The position numbers and the translations under genes were made by a program. From an uncultured SAR324 cluster bacterium (GTDB lineage: Bacteria > SAR324 > NAC60-12): DNA of 30,664 nt. Where the stretch lies: positions 1 to 30,664 of the forward strand of contig CACGSI010000012.1 in NCBI GenBank assembly GCA_902575715.1. The letters run 5' to 3'. The notes beneath the pieces are model-generated. The model saw nothing but the letters and a program-made list of their open reading frames with translations, was not told the DNA's origin and made no database searches. Below are positions 1-7,672 of this stretch, in pieces; the stretch's first letter is position 1; each line of letters starts with the position of its first letter.

Positions 1-2
1 CA

Positions 3-563
3 ACACTTTCTGCAGGTCTTCAGTATAAAATTTTTGATTCTAAAAATTGGACCATTGATACAAAGACGGGAGTAATTTTTTCAGATCCTGATTTTGACCC
101 TTATGCAAGACTAAGACTCAGAAGATCTTTCTATTTAGAGAATGATTGGGAATCACGTTTTACTCAACTTTTTAGATGGTCTCCTTTGCGTAACTGGGAA
201 GAATCTACAGGTTTAGTCTTTGATAAAACTATTAATAAACAATTACTATTCCGAATCAAAAATGGCATTTCCTGGCGAGAAAAAACTGGGTTATTCAGTT
301 TAGGTCACGGTTACTCTCTCTATCATCAATTAGCATCTAACAAGGCATTAGAATATTTTTCAAATATCGGTGGAATTCATGAACCCAAAATCTACACAAC
401 AAGTTATGATCTTGGTGTTGCTTACCGGCAGATGGTTTATAACAATTGGATCTTCTTCGAAATAATAAGTCCTCTGATAGTTTGGTCTCGAGAAAAACCA
501 GATGAGAGTTTTAAACAAACAAACGCAATAATAGTAAAATTAGACTTTGTTTTTGGTGGTTAA
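3..563 (+). CDS. C-terminal part of a probable outer-membrane beta-barrel protein (5' end outside window)
   Basis: An open frame runs from the window edge to a TAA at 561-563 with no start needed inside the window. The TTG at 186 is an internal Leu codon, because the frame is open and protein-like upstream of it. About 186 residues are visible. They alternate hydrophobic and polar residues and are rich in aromatics and Arg/Lys, as in strands of an outer-membrane barrel, for example RLRLRRSFYLENDW and ISWREKTGLFSLGHGY, and they end in KLDFVFGG. No signal peptide can be seen because the N terminus is missing. I do not recognise the family. The barrel assignment rests on composition and strand-like periodicity only. 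It is one of the few plus-strand genes here. Confidence 0.5.
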   Translation, partial: TLSAGLQYKIFDSKNWTIDTKTGVIFSDPDFDPYARLRLRRSFYLENDWESRFTQLFRWSPLRNWEESTGLVFDKTINKQLLFRIKNGISWREKTGLFSLGHGYSLYHQLASNKALEYFSNIGGIHEPKIYTTSYDLGVAYRQMVYNNWIFFEIISPLIVWSREKPDESFKQTNAIIVKLDFVFGG

Positions 564-583
564 AAACAAGCTATAGCAAATAA

Positions 584-606
584 TTACAAAAACGTAATTT
601 TTGTAA
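584..606 (+). terminator. Weak hairpin after the first gene
   Basis: A perfect 9-bp inverted repeat, TTACAAAAA and TTTTTGTAA with loop CGTAA, lies 20 bases after the stop of the partial gene. It is AT-only except for one G-C pair and has no following U-tract, so it is a weak terminator candidate. The rest of the interval to 746 shows nothing clear. Confidence 0.3.
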
Positions 607-746
607 AAAGTGATCTAGTACTAAACTAAATAGAATAATAATCTCGTATTTAGTGAGAGTAATATAACATTTATAAGTTTTGAATTAGAGGTCCTCCTAC
701 TTTATAAAAAGAGTTAATTTAAATGATATATTTTTTATTTTTTACT

Positions 747-1061
747 CTAAATAATTACTTCAAAACCTTCAAATTGAGGATGCTCAAAATAAATATCGCT
801 ATGAGCTCCTGCCCCTTTATGAGATTTCCTGAAGGATTCAGATTTTGTCCAATTCTCAAAGTCCTGTCTAGATTCCCAAGTTGAGTGAGAAGCATATAAA
901 GAATAGGTATCTTCAGTTTTGCCTTTTACTAAATGAAATTCAATAAAACCTGGAACATTTTTAAGGTATGTTTTTCTATTATTCCAAATATTTTCAAATT
1001 CAATTTCTCGTTTAAGCTTAACCTTAAACCGATTCATTGCTATAAATTTCTTTTTTCCCAT
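747..1061 (-). CDS. IsdG/HmoA-type antibiotic biosynthesis monooxygenase (ABM) domain protein, probable haem-degrading monooxygenase
   Basis: A 104-residue single-domain dimeric alpha+beta barrel protein of the ABM family. The family's IsdG/HmoA members degrade haem in the cytoplasm and release iron. The sequence keeps the IsdG triad with nearly canonical spacing: Asn10 (FIAMNRF), Trp71 (DFENWTKS) and His81 (FRKSHKGAG), compared with N7, W67 and H77 in IsdG. PGFIEF and the WESRQDFENW segment are typical. The ATG at 1061 has no clear Shine-Dalgarno, and Met9 is an alternative start. An AT-rich element at 1066-1086, repeated elsewhere, abuts the start. The gene stands alone, downstream of a decayed endA copy. 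The family is clear. Haem as substrate is inferred from the triad. Confidence 0.75.
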   Translation of the reverse strand: MGKKKFIAMNRFKVKLKREIEFENIWNNRKTYLKNVPGFIEFHLVKGKTEDTYSLYASHSTWESRQDFENWTKSESFRKSHKGAGAHSDIYFEHPQFEGFEVII

Positions 1062-1065
1062 TATA

Positions 1066-1086
1066 ATTAAATATATATTAAATCAA
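1066..1086 (-). repeat. AT-rich element, copy 1 (identical copy at 2002-2022)
   Basis: A 21-base segment containing TTGATTTAATATATA (minus strand) is identical at 1066-1086 and 2002-2022. A 15-base part recurs at 21997-22011. Copy 1 lies directly upstream of the haem-monooxygenase-like start codon. The first two copies sit just 3' of endA and of its decayed duplicate, so they may have been duplicated with it. A regulatory role is not shown. Confidence 0.4.
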
Positions 1087-1108
1087 AATCTAAAATTAAA
1101 AATTTCTC

Positions 1109-1285
1109 TCAAACTATCTCATTCCTGTTTACCTTTATTTTCTCAATTCTGCTTGCTTTCAAACATTCCCATTTGTCAACATTGTTATTTCTAGGCCAAA
1201 ATGCAAAGAGTTTCCAGTTGTTCTTTTAGATTATTTCTCCGCTATGAAAAACAGTTTAAATAAACATATATGTTTTTTGCATTCG
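1109..1285 (-). pseudogene. Decayed duplicate of the endA 3' end
   Basis: This stretch aligns base for base with the 3' part of the intact endA gene at 2036-2215. Translated in the best frame it reads KNNW-K-F-W, then VDKWEC, then RIEKI, then a stop, matching KNNWKIFESW, VDEWECERARRIEKI of EndA. It carries an in-frame TAA just before KNNW and a one-base insertion further upstream (extra A in the run near 1277), so it cannot be expressed as EndA. It lacks the catalytic N-terminal half. The copy and its source are separated by the divergently oriented small secreted-protein gene. This is seen directly in the sequence. The mechanism of duplication is unknown. Confidence 0.75.
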
Positions 1286-1421
1286 AATCCTATGCATCAA
1301 AATCATTATAAAATAATAATATTATAGAATAATATTATACTATTTAACACGCTATAATGGCACAGGCGTGATGGGACAGTTTTTTAAGCTAAAATAAATT
1401 AAAAAAATATGTCTTTATCAC

Positions 1422-1451
1422 TTGCTTAGATAATTATTCTACATTTATAAT
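1422..1451 (+). promoter_or_regulatory. Candidate sigma70 promoter of the small secreted protein gene
   Basis: TTGCTT at 1422-1427, an 18-base spacer and a consensus TATAAT at 1446-1451 lie 35 bases before the start codon at 1487. A good Shine-Dalgarno, AAAGGAAG, lies at 1477-1484. Confidence 0.5.
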
Positions 1452-1486
1452 AATAGTATAAATAAAATATAACTCTAAAGGAAGCC

Positions 1487-1762
1487 ATGAAAAAACTAAT
1501 ACTTACTTCGTTATTATTTTACACAAGTATGGGTTTTTTATTAGCAGGGGATTGTGACGACAAAGATTATGCACATGTTAATAAATCAGCTCATGAAATT
1601 ATTCTAAAATTAAACAATCTTCAACTATTGCAATACTTTGATAAAAAAGGTAACAAAAGATATACAATACAAAACATTGATGGGACAATTGTCGCAGAGA
1701 ATATGACTAGATCAGAATTAAAAATTGACTTCCCAGAAATTGCAAATAACTTCGAAAGTTAA
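1487..1762 (+). CDS. Small secreted protein of unknown function
   Basis: A 91-residue protein with a clear Sec signal peptide: MKKL, a hydrophobic stretch to about residue 20, and a probable cleavage near LLAG/DCDDK. There is no strict lipobox, since Asp precedes the first Cys. The mature part of about 70 residues is polar and contains HEIILKLNNLQLLQYFDKKG followed by RYTIQNIDGTIVAEN, so it is probably a small periplasmic or exported alpha/beta protein. It has its own promoter, Shine-Dalgarno and strong terminator, so it forms a single-gene unit. It lies between the intact and decayed copies of endA, on the opposite strand. I do not recognise a family. Confidence 0.7.
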   Translation: MKKLILTSLLFYTSMGFLLAGDCDDKDYAHVNKSAHEIILKLNNLQLLQYFDKKGNKRYTIQNIDGTIVAENMTRSELKIDFPEIANNFES

Positions 1763-1770
1763 TAATAACA

Positions 1771-1815
1771 AATTCCATCAAATTATTAATAAAAAATAAA
1801 TAATTTGATGGAATT
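1771..1815 (+). terminator. Strong hairpin terminator after the small secreted protein gene
   Basis: A perfect 17-bp inverted repeat: arms AATTCCATCAAATTATT at 1771-1787 and its reverse complement at 1799-1815, with an 11-base loop. It is followed by ACATTTTT. It lies 8 bases after the stop codon, and the symmetry could also stop transcription from the other side. Confidence 0.7.
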
Positions 1816-2032
1816 ACATTTTTGGTAAATGTTTAAGTTTGTTTGCTTTTACTGTAATAACCTTACCATACCCAATTAATTTCTTTGTAAATTCTAATTT
1901 CAATATTGTTTTTTATAAAAAATTGCTAAAAAAATTTAACTGATATTATTGTAAAAAATTATAAAAGTAAAAAACAAGCCTTGGAAATATGATATATTAT
2001 GATTAAATATATATTAAATCAATATTAATATA

Positions 2033-2755
2033 TTAACATTTCTCCAAAACTACTTTATTCGTGTTCCCTTGAATTTTTTCAATCCTCCTAGCTCTCTCAC
2101 ATTCCCATTCATCTACAGGGTCACTTGTATGCCATGATTCGAAGATTTTCCAGTTATTTTTTGAGATAATTCCTCTGCCAGGATAAACAGAGTCCATATA
2201 CATATATGTTCTTGCAATGTCACCGCGAATCTCTTCTCTTGGTTCAAATTTCTGATTTTTTATTTCAACATCACATTTTCCAAAATCCCTATTCTCTCCT
2301 TCAATGATTCCCATTGAGAAGTTGCTTCTTCTTCCATTAATTTCTCCGATGGCTGGATATAGATTAAACATGTCTGCTTGCATCATTCTATAGTCTTTAT
2401 TCATCTTTTGAGCACATCTTCTTCCTTTAAACTTCTTGCCATTCTTATTGACACACTTGGAATGACCATCTATCCATTCAGAGAAAGAACTACCAAAAGT
2501 ATGTGCAGGTACAACATGTTCCCATTCTATTCTGTTTGCTCTTTTCTTATCCTTATTTGGAATGTAACCGCATGATGGAAGATCTGGCTTCTTTCCCTTG
2601 AATGAGCACCCACAGTATAGAGTATAAGAATTATCCTTGTATACCTTTTGGAGTAACTTCTTGGACTTGGAAAATGATGTTATTTGTAAGTTCTGTGAGA
2701 ATAAATTAGAGTTGATAAGAAGGATTAAGAGAATAAAGAGTAGTTTTTTTATCAA
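2033..2755 (-). CDS. endA: Endonuclease I, periplasmic/secreted (His-Me finger nuclease)
   Basis: A 240-residue endonuclease I family protein that cleaves DNA non-specifically outside the cytoplasm. The signal peptide covers about residues 1-21 (MIKK, a long Leu/Ile run, NLFSQ). The catalytic region RIEWEHVVPA is at 75-84 with the general-base His80. It is followed by DMFNLYPAIGEINGRRSNF, with the metal-binding Asn region, then ARTYMYM and DEWECERARRIEKIQGN, which match EndA/Vvn-type enzymes. Length is close to E. coli EndA (235). The start is TTG. An in-frame TAA lies three codons upstream and no ATG precedes the signal peptide, so the TTG is preferred despite a weak Shine-Dalgarno. It stands alone, and its 3' end has a decayed duplicate at 1109-1285. 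Confidence 0.9.
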   Translation of the reverse strand: MIKKLLFILLILLINSNLFSQNLQITSFSKSKKLLQKVYKDNSYTLYCGCSFKGKKPDLPSCGYIPNKDKKRANRIEWEHVVPAHTFGSSFSEWIDGHSKCVNKNGKKFKGRRCAQKMNKDYRMMQADMFNLYPAIGEINGRRSNFSMGIIEGENRDFGKCDVEIKNQKFEPREEIRGDIARTYMYMDSVYPGRGIISKNNWKIFESWHTSDPVDEWECERARRIEKIQGNTNKVVLEKC

Positions 2756-2868
2756 TTTTTTTTATTTTAAATGCCTTGATCAGAAAAGAATTTTCCAAAC
2801 TTTCAATAAATTTTAGCCGTATACAAAATAGCTTGCAGTTAAGTTATAAATCGGAAATGGAATTTAAT

Positions 2869-3054
2869 CTATCCCTTTTTTAAAGTTATTCCAAACCAAA
2901 TTAACCAAATAGGTCCAAGTAAAATACCTCCCAGTCTAGAAGTAATGGAAATAAAAATTTGTTGATCAATAATATTTCCTATCGCAACAAAAATTCGACA
3001 GTCGGCAATTTTGAAAAAGTTTGTTTCAAATGCGCATTTTCTTGAGCCTTTTTT
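2869..3054 (-). pseudogene. C-terminal remnant of an unknown membrane protein
   Basis: Between endA and the hydroxylase gene an open minus-strand frame with no plausible start codon encodes a protein-like tail. It includes TNFFKIADCRIFVAIGN, then ISITSRLGGILLGPIWLIWF and GITLKKG before a TAG at 2869-2871. The last 30 residues look like one or two membrane helices with a Lys-rich end. The frame overlaps the 3' end of the hydroxylase gene out of frame. It may be the tail of a decayed or truncated membrane protein gene. I do not recognise the family, and chance cannot be excluded. Confidence 0.35.
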
Positions 3055-4012
3055 TCATATTTATTTTACTTTTTTTAGAACCATCAAAAAATGATCCGAA
3101 CAATTTGTCCCATGGTACGGATGGATCCCCATAATTGCATTCAAAGTAACGATGGTGGAGATAATGAAAATAAATATTAATATTTAATTTCATTTCTTTA
3201 TTTTTTACAAAAATTTTTTCATAACCACAATGTCCCCATGTAGGGGCAACACAGGCATGCATGATATGAAAAGAGGCATGAATTGGATGAGATGGAATGA
3301 TCCAATGGATAATTATTCCTGACAAGTAAATCAAGTGCTCAATCGGATGCATTGAAAGCCCCGACCACGGACCAGTGTTTGTATTCTTATGATGTAGATA
3401 GTGTGCAGAGTCGTAAAGAGGTGTCCAATGGGTTAGCCTATGTGTAAAATAGAAGTGATGTTGCCGGATATGAGGAATAATCAGGAACAAAATAATTATA
3501 TAAATTGGGGAATCAAACCATTCTAAAGGGAGTAATATATATCCATTTGCAAACATCCAGTAAGTAAAAGATTCATAAAGTGTCCAGATTCCACACCCAC
3601 TGACCAAGCCTAAAAACATGTTTTCTCGTGTCTGGTTATTAAATAAAAATCGGGGATCATTTTTTCTTAGCCCCTTTTTATCAAACTGAAACTGATCCCC
3701 CTGATCCTTTTTAATGTATAACCAAAAATGTACAGTACCTGTTACAAGTAAAAGTAACCCTACATTCCTAAAATAAAGAGCCAACATCCAATCCCAAGAA
3801 AATACTTTCATTTCAGTTAAGTTAGGCGTTAGAAAAAACCATACAAAAAGAGCAAGAGTAGCATGGAAAATTTGAATGGGAGAAAATAAGTAATTTTTTA
3901 ACCAAATTAATCCTTTTAAAGGCAAGAACGGCCAGTTATATAGAGAACGGTCTTGTTTGATCGTATCTGGTTTCCAATCAGATCCCTCTGAAATTTTTTG
4001 AGTAAAAAACAT
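3026..4012 (-). CDS. Fatty-acid hydroxylase / sterol desaturase superfamily membrane protein
   Basis: A 328-residue integral membrane di-iron enzyme of the fatty-acid hydroxylase superfamily, which hydroxylates or desaturates lipids with O2. Several hydrophobic segments precede and separate the eight-histidine signature: HFYFTHRLTH (HxxxH), HYLHHKNTN (HxxHH) and HYLHHRYFECNYG (HxxHH). The family profile ending NYGDPSVPWDKLFGSFFDG is intact. The start codon lies one base after the stop of the PanB-like gene, so the two are probably translationally coupled. It forms an operon with the PanB-like protein and the desaturase. The C-terminal tail is very Lys-rich (KKSKINMKKRLKKMRI). The substrate is unknown; a membrane lipid, carotenoid or hopanoid would all fit. 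Confidence 0.85.
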   Translation of the reverse strand: MFFTQKISEGSDWKPDTIKQDRSLYNWPFLPLKGLIWLKNYLFSPIQIFHATLALFVWFFLTPNLTEMKVFSWDWMLALYFRNVGLLLLVTGTVHFWLYIKKDQGDQFQFDKKGLRKNDPRFLFNNQTRENMFLGLVSGCGIWTLYESFTYWMFANGYILLPLEWFDSPIYIIILFLIIPHIRQHHFYFTHRLTHWTPLYDSAHYLHHKNTNTGPWSGLSMHPIEHLIYLSGIIIHWIIPSHPIHASFHIMHACVAPTWGHCGYEKIFVKNKEMKLNINIYFHYLHHRYFECNYGDPSVPWDKLFGSFFDGSKKSKINMKKRLKKMRI

Positions 4013-4013
4013 T

Positions 4014-4832
4014 TTAGTTTTCTAATTTCTTTAGGAATGATTCATACTCATTATCTTCAATTTTAGCGATTTCATTCTCAGAAGGATATTCTCCAACTGT
4101 TGATGAATGCTTAAATTTTTTTAATGCGGACAACCGCTCTTCTTTGATTAATTCTTTTAATTTAAAAATATTTCCAAAAGACCTTGCATGTTTTGGTGCC
4201 TTTTCATGTTCTCCACAAATATCTTCCATGAACAAATATATAACATCTCCACCTTGTCCTGATCCTAATGAAACAGTTACAAGTCCAGTTCTTTTGGATA
4301 TTTCCTCCATAACTAGATCTGGAATGACTTCTGCTTCAACAGAAAAAGCTCCAGCATCCTCAAGTCTTCGAAATTTTTGAAAGAGTTCAAAAGCTTCATC
4401 TGCAGTTTTTCCAACTGCTCTTACTCCGCCAACCCAACTACATTTTCTAGGAACAAGACCTAGATGACCCATAACAGGGATATCTTCATTTGCAAGTAAA
4501 CTGATTACAGATAAACTTCTAGCAGTCATAACAGCATCAGCTCCAGCAGAAAGAGCACGAAAAGCTGCTTTTAACATATCAGATTCTGTAGGGAATTCAG
4601 GTATCCCTAATGCTGCGGTCAAAAAAATTTCATCATTACCCTCACGAATCATTGCTACTTCTTTTGCAGCACACACAATCAAATCTATGTTTGCTTCACC
4701 ACAGGCATATGCTTCCTCGGCACTATTAACTTTTACTTGGGTTAATTTTGTCTTTCCTTTACTAGAAATTATATCTGCTACTGTTAAATTTCTTTTTGCC
4801 GGTTTAGCTAGCCAATTATAAATTCTTTTCAT
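4014..4832 (-). CDS. PanB-fold (ketopantoate hydroxymethyltransferase-like) protein with altered active site
   Basis: A 272-residue relative of 3-methyl-2-oxobutanoate hydroxymethyltransferase. Family landmarks are the N-terminal TVADIISSKGKTKLTQV, VMGHLGLVPRKCSWVGGVRA (120-139), GKTADEAFE, DAGAFSVEAEVIP and the PKHARSFGN tail with GEYPSENE. The ligands that define PanB are missing. The loop normally VGDSLGM reads VCAAKEVAM (no Asp45), the normal ADLPF region reads LGIPEF (no Asp84), and the Lys112/Glu114 segment reads AVMTARS. Only the late Glu (168, in EAEV) is kept. It is therefore unlikely to make ketopantoate and may act on another 2-oxo acid or be non-catalytic. It sits 17 bases after the desaturase and 1 base before the hydroxylase. 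Residue comparison is by eye against remembered E. coli PanB. Confidence 0.75.
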   Translation of the reverse strand: MKRIYNWLAKPAKRNLTVADIISSKGKTKLTQVKVNSAEEAYACGEANIDLIVCAAKEVAMIREGNDEIFLTAALGIPEFPTESDMLKAAFRALSAGADAVMTARSLSVISLLANEDIPVMGHLGLVPRKCSWVGGVRAVGKTADEAFELFQKFRRLEDAGAFSVEAEVIPDLVMEEISKRTGLVTVSLGSGQGGDVIYLFMEDICGEHEKAPKHARSFGNIFKLKELIKEERLSALKKFKHSSTVGEYPSENEIAKIEDNEYESFLKKLEN

Positions 4833-4849
4833 TATTTCCCTTTTTTATT

Positions 4850-5887
4850 TTAACCAGTTTTTACACTAGACGGAACGGGTGTATCAAATTCATATTTTGG
4901 ATCTTTTAGTTGTTTTCTAAAAATATATCTCATCTCTTTCCAAGCCCCAAACAAGTTTTTTGGTTTTGGACATTCGTTGGAAATCAATCGATGCAATTTT
5001 TTTAGATTGTAACAAGGTACTGAAGTATACATATGGTGTTCGAGGTGCCAATTCATATTCCAGTATAAAAATTCAGTAAATGGGTCTATTGTTATGCTTC
5101 TTACGCATTTTCTATAGTCATTTGTGTCAGTTTTTAGTCCACAATGCTGAGGTGAAGAAGCAAAATAAAATAACCACCCCCCTATAAAGCGTGAACCTGA
5201 AATAATTAGTGCCAAAACAGGTTGATTTATCGCTAATGAAAAAAAAATTATAGATATATGAAAAATTAATACTGTTCTAGCCCAATTTACAGCTTTTGTC
5301 GCTATATCAGGCAATTCTGAATATAACCTAAAATCCCAATCCTGAAATGGATTACTCAAGTCTTTTAGAGAAATTTTTACAAAATTTTTAACAGTTGGTA
5401 ATATGCCCGCAGATTTCTCTCCTCCAGTAAAATTAATTGTGAACAACTGTATTAAGTAAAGAATGTGTAAAGAGGGAATTTTAGGGTGCACCTCTTCGTA
5501 ATCAATTCCATTATGGAGGGTATTTCTATGATGATAAGTATGACTTAATGAATAGGTTATTGGATCCAGCCAACCCAAAATACCATACACATTAAGAAAA
5601 ACTTTATTCAGTTTTCTAGTTTTGAAAACAGTATCATGGTGAAGTTCATGGTGAGCAGCATTAAAAAACCCACCAATCGTGCCCTGAATAAAGATAAATG
5701 CAGCAAATCCCAAAAAATCACTAGAAATAAAATAATAATAGCTTATAGTCCCTGCTCCAAACCACAAAGCCAGATGACCGAAAGTATATATAAAGCCTTT
5801 AAAATCATTTGGAGTAGATAGCTCCTTAAGGACTTTTTTATCTATTGGACACCTATACCATTTAACTATTTTAGAATCTTTTAACAT
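4850..5887 (-). CDS. Membrane fatty acid desaturase
   Basis: A 345-residue FA_desaturase family (PF00487-type) membrane di-iron enzyme that introduces double bonds or hydroxyls into acyl or similar chains. Three His boxes are visible: HHELHH at 79-84, HTYHH at 116-120 and HLEHH at 281-285, plus PQHCGL near 246. Hydrophobic segments lie at about 33-75, 95-112 and 203-245. The protein starts with ATG at 5887. It is the first gene of a three-gene minus-strand unit with the PanB-like protein (17-base gap) and the fatty-acid hydroxylase. The overall pattern resembles MocD/alkane-hydroxylase-like desaturases as well as acyl-lipid desaturases, so the substrate is open. Confidence 0.88.
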   Translation of the reverse strand: MLKDSKIVKWYRCPIDKKVLKELSTPNDFKGFIYTFGHLALWFGAGTISYYYFISSDFLGFAAFIFIQGTIGGFFNAAHHELHHDTVFKTRKLNKVFLNVYGILGWLDPITYSLSHTYHHRNTLHNGIDYEEVHPKIPSLHILYLIQLFTINFTGGEKSAGILPTVKNFVKISLKDLSNPFQDWDFRLYSELPDIATKAVNWARTVLIFHISIIFFSLAINQPVLALIISGSRFIGGWLFYFASSPQHCGLKTDTNDYRKCVRSITIDPFTEFLYWNMNWHLEHHMYTSVPCYNLKKLHRLISNECPKPKNLFGAWKEMRYIFRKQLKDPKYEFDTPVPSSVKTG

Positions 5888-5999
5888 TTGGAGAGTTTGG
5901 TTGTTAAAATAACTGATTACCTAAATATCATACATTAATTTGTTTAAAAAAATTGAATTGATAGAGAAATTAAAAATTTAGACAAGTATAATTATTTTT

Positions 6000-7586
6000 T
6001 CAAAAAATATTTTTCATTTGCCAGCAATTTAAAGAAATTAATTCTGCATCTGTACCCTGAGACCTTAAAGATACACCTGTACTATCTTTTAAACTTGGAT
6101 AAACTCTTACAGATAAACACTGGATCCCATTCACAAAAACTTCGAGCACGCTCTTATCAATAAATATTCTTAAATTAATTGATTCTTCTTCTCCAATCGA
6201 AATAGGTGCTGATTCTGGTGCTCTTGAAAGGACACTCGGTAAAATTGAAGAGTAAGAAGTGTCAATACTTACCACACTTTCATGTCTTACTAGATCAGCT
6301 AAAGCGGAGGACATTACATTAACTGATTTAACATTGTTTTTAACGGAAGTCTGAAATTTAAAACCACGTTTATTGAAATAAGAAATTCGGGTAAATTCTT
6401 CTTTTTGTGGCGATCTCAGTACGTTTATTTCGATCATTGGAGAATTTTTATGATTTAACTCTATAGCTAATTCCATTGAATTACCCTCAATACCATTAAG
6501 AACAACTTCTTTATTAGCAGGAAGATTTAGCGACCCAATTTCCTTTTGTTCAAATCTTAATGATTCAATATCTCCATGAGGTTCAACTGCTAGCTGATTT
6601 TTCTCATTCAAACTAAGTCTCCTTGGCAGAGTCATAATTTGCCCCCAGTACTTATTTACAAGATCATCTTTTTGAGGGTTCTTTTTTCCTGGATTCATAT
6701 TGAAAATTACAACTATTCCACCCTTCCCATCTGGAATTGCAGAGGGGGCATGGAGTCCGGATGGATTTGATGGACCAAAGTTGAAAAGACCATGGGATTT
6801 TGAATGAAATTTATCATTTATTTTATCGTATTCTCCTAACAAATACTGCCCTCCACTCATATGACTATAAAATAAAAGAATATGTTGATTACCAATTGGG
6901 AAAAAATAAGGACAAGACCCATCATCACCAACTCTTGTGAAAAAATCGCCTTCAACAAACTGGTGTAAATATTCCCATTTAATAAGATCTTTTGAACGTA
7001 GCAAAAAGTTTGCGCGGATATGATTTTCAGATTTTGGATGTGGTAGAGTCCCCCCGTTCAGGCAGTAGTATAATTCTTCTTTCTTCCAGATACATGGGTC
7101 ATAAATGCCATAAGGATATGGAGTCTCATTTTCTTTAGGAAATGGGACAACAGGATTACCTGTTAATTTTTCCCATTTCAGTAAAAGAGAGTCTTTTGAG
7201 GTTGCAACCATGTTTCCGACTCCCACACCATGGTATGTGGCTATAACACGGTCTTTTTCAACCAAAGCACCTCCTGAATAGCTTTCTTTCTCTGGCCCCG
7301 GATAAATTGCTATTGGCAGGTCCTGCCAATGAATTAAATCTTCACTAATGGCATGTCCCCAATGAGCATAACAAGGGCTTTCTTTGGGGTATGCCTGGTA
7401 AAAAAGGTGCCACTTGTTCTGCCAAAAACAGAATCCATTTGGATCATTAAGTAAATTATTTGGAGCAGAAAAATGGTAATTTGGGACGTGTGGATCATTC
7501 TTACTTTCTTTTCTCAACTCGATCAGATTTTTCACTTCAGGAGATTTCCGCGCTTCTTCCAATTGAATTTCTAATTGCTCAGACAT
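6000..7586 (-). CDS. Glycoside hydrolase family 32 beta-fructosidase-like protein
   Basis: A 528-residue GH32 protein with a five-bladed catalytic domain and a C-terminal beta-sandwich. The family hydrolyses sucrose, levan or inulin. The nucleophile motif NDPNG is at 47-51 (Asp48), YSGG at 103-106 corresponds to the FSGS region, and Asp163 in YDPC corresponds to the transition-state Asp of the RDP motif, although Arg is replaced by Tyr. The usual catalytic EC motif reads GSCPYFF (223-229), so the expected acid/base Glu is Ser224; Asp221 and Asp222 lie just before. The C-terminal sandwich ends with SVLEVFVNG. AAGGA lies 5 bases before the ATG. There is no signal peptide, so the substrate must be imported or small. 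It is last in the ABC transporter cluster, 86 bases from the ATPase gene. The fold is clear; activity is uncertain. Confidence 0.85.
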   Translation of the reverse strand: MSEQLEIQLEEARKSPEVKNLIELRKESKNDPHVPNYHFSAPNNLLNDPNGFCFWQNKWHLFYQAYPKESPCYAHWGHAISEDLIHWQDLPIAIYPGPEKESYSGGALVEKDRVIATYHGVGVGNMVATSKDSLLLKWEKLTGNPVVPFPKENETPYPYGIYDPCIWKKEELYYCLNGGTLPHPKSENHIRANFLLRSKDLIKWEYLHQFVEGDFFTRVGDDGSCPYFFPIGNQHILLFYSHMSGGQYLLGEYDKINDKFHSKSHGLFNFGPSNPSGLHAPSAIPDGKGGIVVIFNMNPGKKNPQKDDLVNKYWGQIMTLPRRLSLNEKNQLAVEPHGDIESLRFEQKEIGSLNLPANKEVVLNGIEGNSMELAIELNHKNSPMIEINVLRSPQKEEFTRISYFNKRGFKFQTSVKNNVKSVNVMSSALADLVRHESVVSIDTSYSSILPSVLSRAPESAPISIGEEESINLRIFIDKSVLEVFVNGIQCLSVRVYPSLKDSTGVSLRSQGTDAELISLNCWQMKNIF

Positions 7587-7672
7587 TAATATCCTTATAG
7601 TTTAACAATTTATTTTTCAACATTATAAATAAACATCTTTTTGAACCAAAATTTTTCCTGAATTAATAAAAT

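Noticed and set aside
186..563. TTG at 186 as a start codon of the first gene
   Set aside because: The frame is open to the window edge and upstream codons continue the same protein-like pattern, so the gene begins outside the window.
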